DNA of 64,000 bases from NIOZ-UU13 sp035528395 (GTDB lineage Bacteria > Planctomycetota > Phycisphaerae > Sedimentisphaerales > Anaerobacaceae), in the NCBI GenBank assembly GCA_035528395.1, contig DATKYR010000036.1:1-64000 (forward strand). Direction: 5' to 3'. The notes beneath the pieces were generated by a model that worked only from the letters and a program-made list of their open reading frames with translations, made no database searches and was not told where the DNA came from. Positions 1-8,485 of the stretch are shown here, one piece after another. A program made the position numbers and the translations under genes. How positions within the stretch are numbered: the stretch's first letter is position 1; every line of letters starts with the position of its first letter.

Positions 1-225
1 TCGCTATATTTTAACAGCCAAAGGGCAAAAGTTCGCCTGTGCGTTAATGTCGGCTTCAGCCGTTGATATAAAAGGACTTACGAACATTGCAGCATGAAAA
101 ACACGCATAAAAAACAAGGAGTTGAAAGATTGTATTACAGATAAACATTCACTTATTATTCCCATTTCCTTTCGTCATTCCCGTTTTCATTCGTCATTCC
201 CGCGGAAGGGCTTGTTGAAAAAGTC

Positions 226-317
226 GAGATTGCTTCGTCGCTACACTCCTCGCAATGACGCAAAGTGCGTTTTCAGGTTATTGCGAGCGATTCGAAGAAT
301 CGCGCGGCAATCTCAAA
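226..317. repeat. Two opposed copies of a CATTGCGAG...GCAATCTC dispersed repeat
   Basis: One copy (226-260) reads GAGATTGC...CTCGCAATGA. The second (279-317) reads TATTGCGAG...GGCAATCTCAA, the opposite orientation. The same short palindromic family recurs at 22087-22124, 31677-31714, 31731-31791, 53778-53807 and 53832-53868, always between genes. It behaves like a REP-type element; its function is unknown. Confidence 0.75.
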
Positions 318-371
318 ACGTTCATTTTGAACTTTGGCAACAGGCCCGGAAGCGGGAATCCAGATATTTAG

Positions 372-400
372 CCCCGCGTTTTACGCGGGGTTCTTTTTTC
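372..400 (+). terminator. Rho-independent terminator-like hairpin
   Basis: A perfect 8-bp stem, CCCCGCGT/ACGCGGGG, closes a 3-nt loop and is followed by TTCTTTTTTC. It would terminate rightward transcription entering from left of the window, since no plus-strand gene precedes it here. Confidence 0.65.
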
Positions 401-590
401 TAATCGCCGATACTATACTCTCCAGAGACCTGATTATCAAGAGAATCTATGGGCAAGGGGTGGCAGCCACTGAATGAGCGAAGCGAATGAAGTGGATGGG
501 AAAAATCCTCCAACTTTAGCTCACTTCCTGCCGAGCCGTAGCTGCACGGCTGGTAGGTATTTTAATTTACTTTAGCTCACTCCACAGCCC

Positions 591-653
591 GTAGGCCGTG
601 ATACTCGTGCTTCGTAGCGAAGCTAACTTCGCAGAGTAGCATTTCGCACCACT
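591..653. repeat. 63-bp dispersed repeat, copy 1
   Basis: This 63-bp segment recurs at 21924-21986 with four mismatches. Part of its tail (GCGATATTTCGCACCACT) is also found near 1294-1311. The sequence can fold back on itself and lies between genes at all sites, which suggests a small non-coding mobile or REP-like element. Confidence 0.7.
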
Positions 654-692
654 GAAGACCGGCGGATGGGGTAAGCATCGTATTAAGTGCGC

Positions 693-1172
693 TTATTCTT
701 TGTGTATTAATTCATTTATTTCGTCAAGATGCAGTTTGAAATGCCGCGGGAAATCAACGACCATGGCTTCGAGTGATATTTTTTCATTCAAAGCGGATAT
801 CCAGACATTGTCCAGTTTTTCAATATTTATATTCCCAATCACGTGGCCAATATGCATGTTGGTATATTTCCATAATTGAACCAGGTCGCTCCATTCTTCC
901 TCCTGATAGTTCTGAATCGCAATCCACCTGTCATTATTCCCAAGATTTGCATAATCCGGAAATATCAGGGGACTTTCCTGGTATTGCAGGTGTACTATCC
1001 TGTGCGTGTTATTAGTGGCCGAATCCACCATGTGTCCCGTGATTTGCTTGATAGAGCGATTTTGACTGTTACGTCGTTCGGTAATAACATCATTGCCGAG
1101 CGCCGATAGTTTTGGCTCCCATTCTTCAATCAGGGATAATAACTCTTCGCAGATTGATTTGAATTTATTCAT
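693..1172 (-). CDS. DinB-like four-helix-bundle protein
   Basis: A 159-residue protein resembling the DinB/YfiT-like superfamily, compact helical bundles that often hold a divalent metal through three histidines. Candidate ligands are His47 in the first helix (GHMVDSA) and His144/His148 near the C-terminus (RHFKLHLDEI). Members act as thiol-dependent transferases or have unknown roles, and the substrate here cannot be told. I chose the ATG at 1172 because AAAGGAG lies just upstream; a TTG five codons further out would overlap that ribosome site. It is monocistronic, with a small zinc-ribbon gene upstream on the same strand. Confidence 0.75.
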   Translation of the reverse strand: MNKFKSICEELLSLIEEWEPKLSALGNDVITERRNSQNRSIKQITGHMVDSATNNTHRIVHLQYQESPLIFPDYANLGNNDRWIAIQNYQEEEWSDLVQLWKYTNMHIGHVIGNINIEKLDNVWISALNEKISLEAMVVDFPRHFKLHLDEINELIHKE

Positions 1173-1315
1173 AACTGCTCCTTTCAAAATGCTCTTAACG
1201 TTCCTGCGCCAGCCCCCTTGTCATGTCGAGCGCAGTCGAGACATCTGGATTTTGACCGAACTTTCTTTTCGTTCGCAGCCTGCCATATTGCCTGCGATAT
1301 TTCGCACCACTTTGA

Positions 1316-1555
1316 CTATTCATTCTCAGGTTCAACAACGCGGCGGATGTCTTTGCCGCAATGCTGGCATTTACCACTTAGGATCAGTTCGTCTTGCCTC
1401 ATTTCTGCTTTCTCAAGGACAATGGGTACTGAACCCAGGCATCTACTGCAGAATACGTTGCAGAGGATTTTCCGCTGTGCCCACTCTGGAATAACCTTCC
1501 AGCGTTTCTCGGCGTCCGGCGTGAATGGGTTGTGTGGTTGATTTGGTCTTATCAT
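1316..1555 (-). CDS. Small zinc-ribbon protein
   Basis: A 79-residue protein with two CxxC knuckles, Cys36/Cys39 (FCSRC) and Cys63/Cys66 (KCQHC), spaced as in a single zinc ribbon. There is no membrane segment or signal peptide. The N-terminus is basic and Trp-rich (RWKVIPEWAQR) and the C-terminus acidic. Such proteins usually bind nucleic acid or a protein partner, but nothing fixes the role here. No clear ribosome site precedes the ATG, so existence rests on the paired cysteine motifs. Part of the segment downstream of its stop resembles the 63-bp dispersed repeat. Confidence 0.55.
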   Translation of the reverse strand: MIRPNQPHNPFTPDAEKRWKVIPEWAQRKILCNVFCSRCLGSVPIVLEKAEMRQDELILSGKCQHCGKDIRRVVEPENE

Positions 1556-1824
1556 TTTATGTCGGCATCGTACAATAATTATACAGTCTCAATAAAACGC
1601 CAATCACAGACTGTTCCTTCTTATATAAGAAGCTCCAATTGCGAAGCAAAGTCTGCCCTGCCCGCCCTCCGAAGCCTCGTCGAAGGTGGGAGCCTTCCGA
1701 AGGTCCCGTTTCATGTCACTGATCTTATAAAAACAAACAACGGATTATAACGCTATGGCTAACGAGCGGTTGTGGAACCGCAGGCAGAACCACCGTATGT
1801 TTGAACTGGTTGTTCGCAAGGTCA

Positions 1825-2493
1825 TTATTTCTGAAGCTCAATCACCCCGGAAATCAGTTTCCAGCATGCCGGCTCTTCATCCTCATCCCAGTCAGGTGGT
1901 TTGTAAGGCATACCTAAGCTCATGGTCAGAAAGCAAGACAGCGAAGGCTTATAGCCACTGTTCAGCCTTTCGAAGTAAACTGGATCTGTAATTCCAACCT
2001 CGAGTTCTCGGCCACCTGACAAGATTGTTCCTTTCCAACTGGGCTTATCCTTGGGTTTCCTCCGAGCGTCGCGGACTTTGAAGCTGTCGACACGGATCAA
2101 TTGCAACGTCACACGCTTGGCAAACGGTTTTTGCTGGAGCCCTCTGGGTGTTACGTATTTTCTGTGGTTGTGAAGCACGTAGTATGATCGTTTTGCATAC
2201 TTCTCGATATCCTTGGGCGTCATCCTGCCTCGTTGATACCATCTCCCCGGCAAGATGGTCCTGTTCTCGCTCTCAAAGCCGAAATCTGGTCCAGTTGAAT
2301 CCAGTGGGATTTCTAATACATCGAGTAGTGCCGGGAAATACCCGCCAAGTTTCATAGACGTTTTGGGAACGCGGCCATCATCCAGACGGGTTACAGGTCG
2401 GACCCACTTTCCTGTCTCGAGACCAATCCCTGCGAGACACCAATCGTGGTGCTTCCATGAATTGGCCAGAACAACTATGCTCGTCATGGTCAT
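1825..2493 (-). CDS. Dual OB-domain (Duob) protein
   Basis: A 222-residue protein whose opening (VVLANSWKHHDWCLAGIGLETGKWVRPV) matches what I know as the dual-OB-containing family: two predicted OB folds, usually linked to nucleic-acid or nucleotide binding. No catalytic motif is evident. It is the last gene of a three-gene minus-strand operon; its ATG overlaps the stop of the upstream DUF488 gene by four bases (ATGA), implying translational coupling. A second in-frame ATG lies two codons in. The fixed pairing with two DUF488 proteins suggests they act together, perhaps in nucleic-acid processing or conflict systems; that is inference. Confidence 0.75.
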   Translation of the reverse strand: MTMTSIVVLANSWKHHDWCLAGIGLETGKWVRPVTRLDDGRVPKTSMKLGGYFPALLDVLEIPLDSTGPDFGFESENRTILPGRWYQRGRMTPKDIEKYAKRSYYVLHNHRKYVTPRGLQQKPFAKRVTLQLIRVDSFKVRDARRKPKDKPSWKGTILSGGRELEVGITDPVYFERLNSGYKPSLSCFLTMSLGMPYKPPDWDEDEEPACWKLISGVIELQK

Positions 2494-2924
2494 AAGTGAA
2501 TCACCTCAATGTTACCTAGTTTCTCGTGGAGGTGTTCAGCTACGAGACGACGATGGCAATGCTCCGGAGTGTGCTCGCTACAAAGAAGACAGTCGTTTTC
2601 AAGAAGTGCGTTGGCTGCTGTGTCGGCGATCCCGCGCTTTGCCATCAAGTCTCCAAACTTGCGTTCATATTCAGCCCAGGAGCCTTTCCTTTTCTTGAAG
2701 TCATCAAGAATGTCCTGTGTCGGTGCGAAATCCGGGATGTGCACATAGTCAATCCCCGCTATAGCATGGAGGAAGTATTCTAGGTTTCGCGCTTTTGCGA
2801 ACCCAGCAATCTGGGACGTGTTATTGAGCCTTACGTCAACAACACGACGCACACCCGCTTTCTGCAAACTCGTAAAGAATTCTTCAGCAGACTTCTTGGT
2901 AAAGCCAATAGTGAAGAGTTTCAT
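2490..2924 (-). CDS. DUF488 family protein (short form)
   Basis: A 144-residue DUF488 protein. The N-terminus (KLFTIGFTKKSAEEFF) and VVDVRLN are family hallmarks. The C-terminal signature is Cys115-x-E with Cys123-His124-Arg125 (LLCSEHTPEHCHR), thought to form the functional site. The biochemical activity of the family is not established. It starts inside the stop codon of the longer DUF488 gene upstream and ends inside the start of the dual-OB gene downstream (ATGA overlaps at both ends), so the three are made as a unit. The sequence differs clearly from its neighbour, so the pair is an old duplication or a heteromeric partnership. Confidence 0.85.
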   Translation of the reverse strand: MKLFTIGFTKKSAEEFFTSLQKAGVRRVVDVRLNNTSQIAGFAKARNLEYFLHAIAGIDYVHIPDFAPTQDILDDFKKRKGSWAEYERKFGDLMAKRGIADTAANALLENDCLLCSEHTPEHCHRRLVAEHLHEKLGNIEVIHL

Positions 2925-3523
2925 GCTTCTACGGGCACCTTCTTGTATGCTATTTTTTCTGCTTGTAAATCGTACGCCTTCTCAATCAGGCCAGACGTTG
3001 AGGTCAGGTTTCCAAAGAGCTCTGGTTGAAGTTTGTGAAGGTTCATGAGCCTTTTCTCTGACATCTCCTGTCGTTCTCCTGTGCCGTCCCCCAGGATGTG
3101 AGTCATCTTCAAGTCTGGACAGATCCTTTTCAATTCGCGACAAACCAGTATTGTTCTGTGGCATATTATGGGATCGGATTCCGAACACATGAGGGCAATT
3201 ATGTCATGTTCGGCTCCCTGAAGGACTCTCTCTAATCCGCGCCGGAAGGTTGGCAGCTGGGCGATTAGGTCGTATTTTGCCTGACCGTCAATGTAGCAAT
3301 CATCTTCAGATCGTTGTGCACCTAATTCCCTGCCCAGGAACACGTAGTCAATGTCGGCGTCTCTCAGAGCACCCTCTAGTAAGTCCTTATTGAAATGGGG
3401 TGAGTATTTGCTGTAGGGACTAGATCGGACGTCGACTATCGCTGAAACCTGATATGCTAAAAGTAACTCGAGGAAATGGTCGAGTGAGTGATTTGAGTGC
3501 CCTATGGTGAATAGTTCTTTCAT
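2921..3523 (-). CDS. DUF488 family protein (long form), first gene of operon
   Basis: A 200-residue DUF488 protein with TIGHSNHSLDHF at the start, DVRSSPYSKYSPHF at about 31-44, and the signature Cys113-x-E plus Cys121-His122-Arg123 (LMCSESDPIICHR). A C-terminal extension of about 50 residues is absent from the shorter paralogue downstream. It opens a three-gene operon with four-base overlaps at each junction. AAAGG lies before the ATG at 3523. DUF488 proteins are widespread and uncharacterised; the conserved cysteines suggest redox or thiol chemistry, which is only inference. AT-rich DNA upstream may mark the edge of an acquired segment. Confidence 0.85.
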   Translation of the reverse strand: MKELFTIGHSNHSLDHFLELLLAYQVSAIVDVRSSPYSKYSPHFNKDLLEGALRDADIDYVFLGRELGAQRSEDDCYIDGQAKYDLIAQLPTFRRGLERVLQGAEHDIIALMCSESDPIICHRTILVCRELKRICPDLKMTHILGDGTGERQEMSEKRLMNLHKLQPELFGNLTSTSGLIEKAYDLQAEKIAYKKVPVEA

Positions 3524-3841
3524 TATAGTAGGCCTTTTTCTCTTATTGTCGATCCATTCACGTCTAACATAATAATATACAACTTGTTAGCAATTTAGTC
3601 TATCGAAAATATAATTTCAATACACTATTATAATTTAGGCTCTCTCAACCTATTCCTATCTATACTAACAACACCTAAAATCTTTCTTAAGCACAGTTGT
3701 TTTAGTTTTGATCATTATGAATTTTGGTTATTTGAATTTGTTTAGAATTTAGAGACTTGTCCTCGTGAAAACGGGGATTAGAATTTAGGATTTATCGCTA
3801 CCGGCAGCTAAAAGCACGTGTTAAATAGTCAATAGTAAATC
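3524..3841. other. AT-rich gene-free spacer
   Basis: This stretch lies upstream of the DUF488 operon and downstream of the Gfo/Idh operon. It is markedly AT-rich and must carry the DUF488 promoter, but I cannot pick one box pair with confidence. A motif ATAGTCAATAGTAAAT near 3825-3840 recurs near 7959-7972 and in related form near 11200. Confidence 0.5.
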
Positions 3842-5122
3842 TCAGAGTCTCCACGGCGCGCGCATAGCTCTCGCCTTCATTTTGTCCGCTTCCGGGTCAT
3901 TCAGGAATTGCTCTTTTTCAGGGTCCCACCTTAACGGCCGTTTGAGCCAGTATGCAATATTACCCAGATGGCAGACGGTAATTGATCGACATCCAACCTC
4001 AGCGTCACTGGCCGGCCTCTCGCGGGTTCGGATACATTGCAGAAAATTATCCGGATGGTTCTTGCTTTCGTACAGATGAATCTCGTCGGGCCCGAGTTTT
4101 TGCCTGACTAAACTTTCCGGCTCCGTTATCAAATGCTCCCGGCTGACCTCTATTTTCCCCTTTGTCCCCGTAAACAAAACACCCGGCACCTCTTTGCTTA
4201 TCTTGTCGCGCGTCATAATAGTACCGTTCACATATTTATAGGTCAGCACCTTATAGTCCCCACCGTCCGGCGGAATAATTTCCACCGGCCCGCTTTCATC
4301 CATCCCCATCGCCCACTGGACCGTATCGAACATATGCGCCCCCCAGTTGGTCATCTCACCGCCGGAATAGTCACGATATGCCATCCACCCCCCGGGTGCA
4401 ATCTTCGACGTGTAAGGCCTCCATGGAGCCGGCCCCAACCACATATTCCAGTCAAGCCACTCCGGCTCCGGCTCACCGGGCGCGTCACACGACCACAAAG
4501 GCGGCCCGCCAACATTGACCGTTATTGATTTCACTTCGCCGATATACCCGTTGCGAACCAGCTCACAGGCAAACCGAAATTCATGCCACGAACGCTGCTG
4601 AGTACCCGTCTGGAATATCCGCCCGTATCTTTTAACCGTATTGGACAACTCTCTGGCCTGCCTTATAGTAAGCGAGAGCGGCTTCTCGCAGTAAACGTCC
4701 ATACCCGCCTTTACCGCGGCAATAGACGTCAGCACATGCCAGTGGTCCGGCGTAGCAACCAATACCGCGTCGATGTCCCCCCGTGCTGCAAGCTGGCGAA
4801 AATCATTATAGCTCGCGCAGTCACTATTGCCGTAATGCTTGTTGACAATGTCACGCGCTCGATTGCGATTGTTTGCGTTCACATCGCAGACGGCCACAAA
4901 CTGCACCTCCGGCTTGCTCAGGAAACCGCCCCCCTGCACCCAGATTCCCCCGCCGACGTGCCGCGTGCCTTGTCCACCGACACCGATAGCACCCATTACA
5001 ATCCTGTTACTCGCCGCAACGGCCCCCGCCTTACCCAGCGCCGAAGAGCTGACAACATAAGGCAACCCTATTGCCGCCGTACCTTTTAGAAATGTCCTTC
5101 TTGTTATTTTGCTGTTTTTCAT
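3842..5122 (-). CDS. Tat-exported Gfo/Idh/MocA family oxidoreductase
   Basis: A 426-residue NAD(P)-dependent sugar oxidoreductase of the Gfo/Idh/MocA family. A twin-arginine signal (RRTFLKG, residues 8-14) implies periplasmic export with the cofactor already bound. The Rossmann glycine motif is at about 45-52 (AIGVGGQG) and the catalytic Lys in Glu-Lys-Pro at 146-148, after ATPDHWHV. GGGAG precedes the ATG. It is the last gene of an operon with a paralogue 52 bp upstream and a double DUF1080 protein before that. The pairing points to C3 oxidation of glycosides followed by cleavage of the keto-sugar. The exact substrate is unknown. Confidence 0.9.
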   Translation of the reverse strand: MKNSKITRRTFLKGTAAIGLPYVVSSSALGKAGAVAASNRIVMGAIGVGGQGTRHVGGGIWVQGGGFLSKPEVQFVAVCDVNANNRNRARDIVNKHYGNSDCASYNDFRQLAARGDIDAVLVATPDHWHVLTSIAAVKAGMDVYCEKPLSLTIRQARELSNTVKRYGRIFQTGTQQRSWHEFRFACELVRNGYIGEVKSITVNVGGPPLWSCDAPGEPEPEWLDWNMWLGPAPWRPYTSKIAPGGWMAYRDYSGGEMTNWGAHMFDTVQWAMGMDESGPVEIIPPDGGDYKVLTYKYVNGTIMTRDKISKEVPGVLFTGTKGKIEVSREHLITEPESLVRQKLGPDEIHLYESKNHPDNFLQCIRTRERPASDAEVGCRSITVCHLGNIAYWLKRPLRWDPEKEQFLNDPEADKMKARAMRAPWRL

Positions 5123-5174
5123 AATACCCGCTCCCGTTTATCAGCATTGTATTATGTCTCTTTAATTGTATTTT

Positions 5175-6464
5175 TCACAATCGCCAGGGTGCACGCATCG
5201 CGCGGGTGAGCATATTGTTTGCCGCCGGGTCATTGATGAAACGTTCGGCCTTCGGGTCCCACTTTAATTTTCGCCCTAACTGCATCGCGATATTGCCCAG
5301 GTGACAAACGCTGCCCGAGCGATGCCCAATCTCCGCCGTGCAGATTGTATCTTTTCGGCTCTTAATACAATTCAGGAAATTCTGCTTATGGTCGTTGCTG
5401 TCGTACAGGTGAATCTCATCCGGCCCGATTTTGCTCGTCAGAAGCGACTTCGGCTCGGCATCTATTTTACCGCGCGTCACATCCACCCATCCTTCGCTAC
5501 CCTCAAAACGTGTATGCCCACTACCGCTTTTAAGGAATAATTTAACGCCGTTTGCATAGGTGTACTCAATGTTCTCGTTTTGAGCGGTTGTAAACAATCC
5601 GGTCTTGGGGAAATCACCGCTGCCGACGATTTCGACCGGCCCGGTATCGTCCGCCGCATTGCCCCACTGTGCTATATCGAGATAATGCGCCCCCCAGTTG
5701 GTCATCTGGCCGCCGGAATAATCCAGGATAAATCGGAACTGATAGTGACATCGCTGCTCGGTATATGGTTCCCACGGCGCGGGCCCAAGCCACATATCGT
5801 AATCGAACCCTTCCGGCACCGGCTCAGGGCTCCATGTCGGCGGACAGGTGCGGTTGTTACCATGAATCCCGACTCTTATAGTGTGCAGCTTGCCGATTCG
5901 GCCGTTGTGGACCAGCTCACACGCAAAGCGAAATTCGCTGCTCGAACGCTGCTGAGAACCGGTCTGAAAAACCCGCCCGTACCGCTTCACTTCATCTGCA
6001 AGCACACGCCCCTCGCCTATGGCCAGAGTAAGTGGTTTCTCACAAAACACATCCATACCGGCCCTGACCGCGGCCACCGAAATAGGCACATGCCAATGGT
6101 CCGGCGCCGCGATTGATACCGCGTCGATATCATCCCGGGCCAGCACTTCACGAAAGTCAGTGTAACAGGAGCTTGCAGTAAGACCGGCTGCCTGACCGGC
6201 TTGCCCCATATGTTTCACATCGGCATCGCAAACCGCCACCACCTCGCAGCCCGACATGCCTTTGAATCCCTTCATATTGCTCGTGCCCTTGCCTCCCATA
6301 CCGATACAGCCGATTGTGATGCGATTGCTCGGTGCGTTTGCGCCAAACACCGAAGAAGGAACGATTGTCGGCCAGACCACAGCCGCTCCCGCAGCGACCG
6401 CTGAGCTCTTCAAAAACTGCCGACGGGTTAATATCATTGCTTTTTTGCTTCTTCTGCTGTTCAT
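5175..6464 (-). CDS. Tat-exported Gfo/Idh/MocA family oxidoreductase (paralogue)
   Basis: A 429-residue paralogue of the next gene downstream, with the Tat motif RRQFLKS at 14-20, the NAD(P)-binding glycine motif at about 52-60 (GCIGMGGKG) and Glu-Lys-Pro at 142-144. The C-terminal ends of the two proteins are almost the same (MRAPWRL). AAGGAAG precedes the ATG. The gene sits 38 bp after the DUF1080 gene. The two copies probably oxidise different sugars or positions. Family membership is secure; specificity is not. Confidence 0.9.
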   Translation of the reverse strand: MNSRRSKKAMILTRRQFLKSSAVAAGAAVVWPTIVPSSVFGANAPSNRITIGCIGMGGKGTSNMKGFKGMSGCEVVAVCDADVKHMGQAGQAAGLTASSCYTDFREVLARDDIDAVSIAAPDHWHVPISVAAVRAGMDVFCEKPLTLAIGEGRVLADEVKRYGRVFQTGSQQRSSSEFRFACELVHNGRIGKLHTIRVGIHGNNRTCPPTWSPEPVPEGFDYDMWLGPAPWEPYTEQRCHYQFRFILDYSGGQMTNWGAHYLDIAQWGNAADDTGPVEIVGSGDFPKTGLFTTAQNENIEYTYANGVKLFLKSGSGHTRFEGSEGWVDVTRGKIDAEPKSLLTSKIGPDEIHLYDSNDHKQNFLNCIKSRKDTICTAEIGHRSGSVCHLGNIAMQLGRKLKWDPKAERFINDPAANNMLTRAMRAPWRL

Positions 6465-6502
6465 TGTTTCTTCCTTTTTGCTTTATGAAAAATCTCTGTT
6501 CA

Positions 6503-7840
6503 CTAATCAAGAGATTTTATTCTCAGGTTCCGGAATTCAAGATAGTCCCCGTGCCCACAAAAACCGATATTGCCCTTATCTCGTTTCAGGCCCGGATGGT
6601 CTCTTCCATCCATTGTTTTGGGCGTGCTGGCTTCGTCGATATCCGCGTCAACGATTGTTGTGCCGTTGAGTATAACCTTAATGCGTCGGCCCTTGGCAAT
6701 TACCTTCTCAGAATTCCACTCACCGATCGGCTTAAGGTAACCACGCTTAGCCGGAACAACCCCGTAAATAGAACCATGAAACTGATAAGGCTTGAGATCT
6801 TTGTACTTGGGCGCAGTGTTGTCAAGAATCTGAAGCTCCATTGCCGAATACGCTGCATCGCCCGACAAAGGCGCACGAATCGCAAGCCCGTTATTAGCCC
6901 CGGGCGTGAGTTTAAATTCAAAACGAAATATAAAATCGCCGTATTCACCCACCGTATACAGGTTCCCGCTCCCGCGTTCGGGGTGGAGAACAATCTTGCC
7001 GTCTTCGGCCGTGTACCCTTTGGTATTACCTGTCCAGCCGGTCATATCTTTGCCATTGAACAGACGAACAAATCCCTTGGACTTTTCCTTCTTGGTCAAT
7101 TTGTTCTTACTTTTCTCTCGTGGAATCTCCCTTATAAATACATTTCGAAAATAAAGCTGGCTGCCGTGCGACTGAAGCTCAATCTGCCCTTTCGGATAGA
7201 TGGGCTTGTCCCGCTCCCAGTAATTTTCCATTGCCACATTTTCTACCACTAACACATCATTAATAAAAACTGTCACCAGCTCACCAATCATAATAATTCT
7301 AAACGTGTTCCATTGCCCGACCGGCTTGTCCGCCATCTTCAATGGCTTGCTCGGCCCCTTCTGGTTATTATACAATCCGCCCGAACCGACCTGTGCGCCG
7401 ACGTTCCTGTTCGCCGTGTCCCATATCTGTACCTGTGGCGAGCCGCGCAGATAAATACCGCTGTCACCATCGGCCTCTATCTTCCAGTCCACGAACATCT
7501 CGAAATCGCCGTAGTCTTTTGCCGTACAAAGGCTGTGCCCTTTCCCGTCAAAGCTAAGCGCGCCATCGACCACCTTCCAGTGCGCCCGCATGTCTTCGTC
7601 CGCCTTGGCTTGTGCCTTGGCCAATTCTTCACGGCTCATTTCGCGCCTGCTCTTCGGATCGCCCACCAGCCCTTTCCAGCCGGCCAGGTCCCCGCCGTTG
7701 AACAGAGCCACAAACCCCTTGGGCGGCCGATTCAATTGCTGCCCCTCCGCCCTCGTCGCCGCATAACCAAGGCAAACTAAAACAATAACCAGCGAAACAA
7801 TACTTAACATTAGGTTCGAATTTGACGTGCGTTTCTTCAT
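6503..7840 (-). CDS. Exported protein with two DUF1080 (3-keto-glycoside hydrolase-like) domains
   Basis: A 445-residue secreted protein. Residues 1-33 form a signal peptide. Two DUF1080 jelly-roll domains follow at about 40-238 (GFVALFNGGDLAGW) and 255-445 (GFVRLFNGKDMTGW). Some DUF1080 proteins cleave 3-keto-glycosides, the products of Gfo/Idh enzymes, and two such oxidoreductases follow in the same operon. AAGGAG lies before the ATG. As first gene it should sit behind the promoter, somewhere between here and the tRNA. The tandem arrangement may be bifunctional, or one copy may only bind sugar. Confidence 0.88.
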   Translation of the reverse strand: MKKRTSNSNLMLSIVSLVIVLVCLGYAATRAEGQQLNRPPKGFVALFNGGDLAGWKGLVGDPKSRREMSREELAKAQAKADEDMRAHWKVVDGALSFDGKGHSLCTAKDYGDFEMFVDWKIEADGDSGIYLRGSPQVQIWDTANRNVGAQVGSGGLYNNQKGPSKPLKMADKPVGQWNTFRIIMIGELVTVFINDVLVVENVAMENYWERDKPIYPKGQIELQSHGSQLYFRNVFIREIPREKSKNKLTKKEKSKGFVRLFNGKDMTGWTGNTKGYTAEDGKIVLHPERGSGNLYTVGEYGDFIFRFEFKLTPGANNGLAIRAPLSGDAAYSAMELQILDNTAPKYKDLKPYQFHGSIYGVVPAKRGYLKPIGEWNSEKVIAKGRRIKVILNGTTIVDADIDEASTPKTMDGRDHPGLKRDKGNIGFCGHGDYLEFRNLRIKSLD

Positions 7841-7970
7841 TTTGCTTCTCCTTTTGTTTATTCTTTACTTATTGCTTTTCTTCAGAAGAATCTTACCTTC
7901 CATCCATCGCTGCGAATTGACTATTGAAAAGGAAATCAGAACTCGAACACTATAAAAATAGTCAATAGCA

Positions 7971-8036
7971 AATATCGCAGCTTCACCGTCTCTTGGCGAA
8001 GTCAATATCGCAGATCCGCCGTTTCTTGGCGGAGTA
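7971..8036. repeat. Tandem 33-bp hairpin repeat
   Basis: Two adjacent 33-bp units begin AATATCGCAG. Each contains a small inverted repeat; in the second, TCCGCC and GGCGGA flank a 7-nt loop. The first unit carries one mismatch in the equivalent stem. They lie between the DUF1080 gene and tRNA-His. The role is unknown. Confidence 0.6.
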
Positions 8037-8059
8037 AATTACCTATGCGCTCTAAAAAG

Positions 8060-8134
8060 GGTGAAAGAGGGGACTCGAACCCCCGACCCCTGGATCCACA
8101 ATCCAGTGCTCTAACCAGCTGAGCTACTTTCACC
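8060..8134 (-). tRNA. tRNA-His (GTG anticodon)
   Basis: Read on the minus strand, a 7-bp acceptor stem (GTGAAAG/CTTTCAC), D arm (AGCTCAGCTGGTTAGAGC), anticodon loop TTGTGGA with anticodon GTG, and T arm with GGTTCGAGTCC give a complete cloverleaf. The extra 5' G(-1) opposite C73, typical of tRNA-His, is present. CCA is not encoded. TTTTT follows directly and may serve as terminator. Confidence 0.95.
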
Positions 8135-8337
8135 ACAAATTTTTCCCCCACCAAAAGGGCTGATTATATCAGGCCTGCTCATTCAAGTCAATGCCCGTCT
8201 TTGCCCGTTTTCTCTCGCAAAATTCTCTTGAAAAATCCCCCAATTAACCAATTAACTAATCACGGGCCAAATTTCACGAACTTCGATTCACGCTTCTGAG
8301 TATAACAGGGCGATATGAAAAGAAATTTCTAATGGGG

Positions 8338-8366
8338 TTGACATATTTAACTTAAGCTAATATATT
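8338..8366 (+). promoter_or_regulatory. Sigma-70-type promoter of ppdK
   Basis: TTGACA (8338-8343) and TATATT (8361-8366) are separated by exactly 17 bp. Transcription would begin near 8373 and leave a leader of about 110 nt before the ppdK ATG. This is one of the two cleanest promoters in the window. Confidence 0.8.
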
Positions 8367-8485
8367 ATCCAATCTTATTTTCCCATAGAAGTTTACTGGG
8401 TGTATGTGTCAAGACAGTGGAAATAAATCCTGTTATTGAGGATTATTTAGATGCGAAACTTAACTATAAAATAGGAGAATTTTGA

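Larger units (their letters stand above)
1..690. other. Gene-free left edge, rich in repeats
   Basis: I see no convincing gene here. An open frame at 122-403 crosses repeat sequence and has no protein-like character. The region holds two opposed CATTGCGAG/GCAATCTC elements (226-317), a terminator-like hairpin (372-400), short runs resembling ACTTTAGCTCACTT around 515-580 that recur near 22150-22240, and one copy of a 63-bp dispersed repeat (591-653). Confidence 0.6.

Noticed and set aside
122..403. A 93-codon open frame at the left edge
   Set aside because: It spans two opposed dispersed repeats and a terminator hairpin, with no protein-like pattern or ribosome site.
1093..1541. Plus-strand frames opposite the small zinc-ribbon gene
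   Set aside because: They read through dispersed repeats and lack recognisable motifs; the minus-strand frame has paired CxxC motifs.
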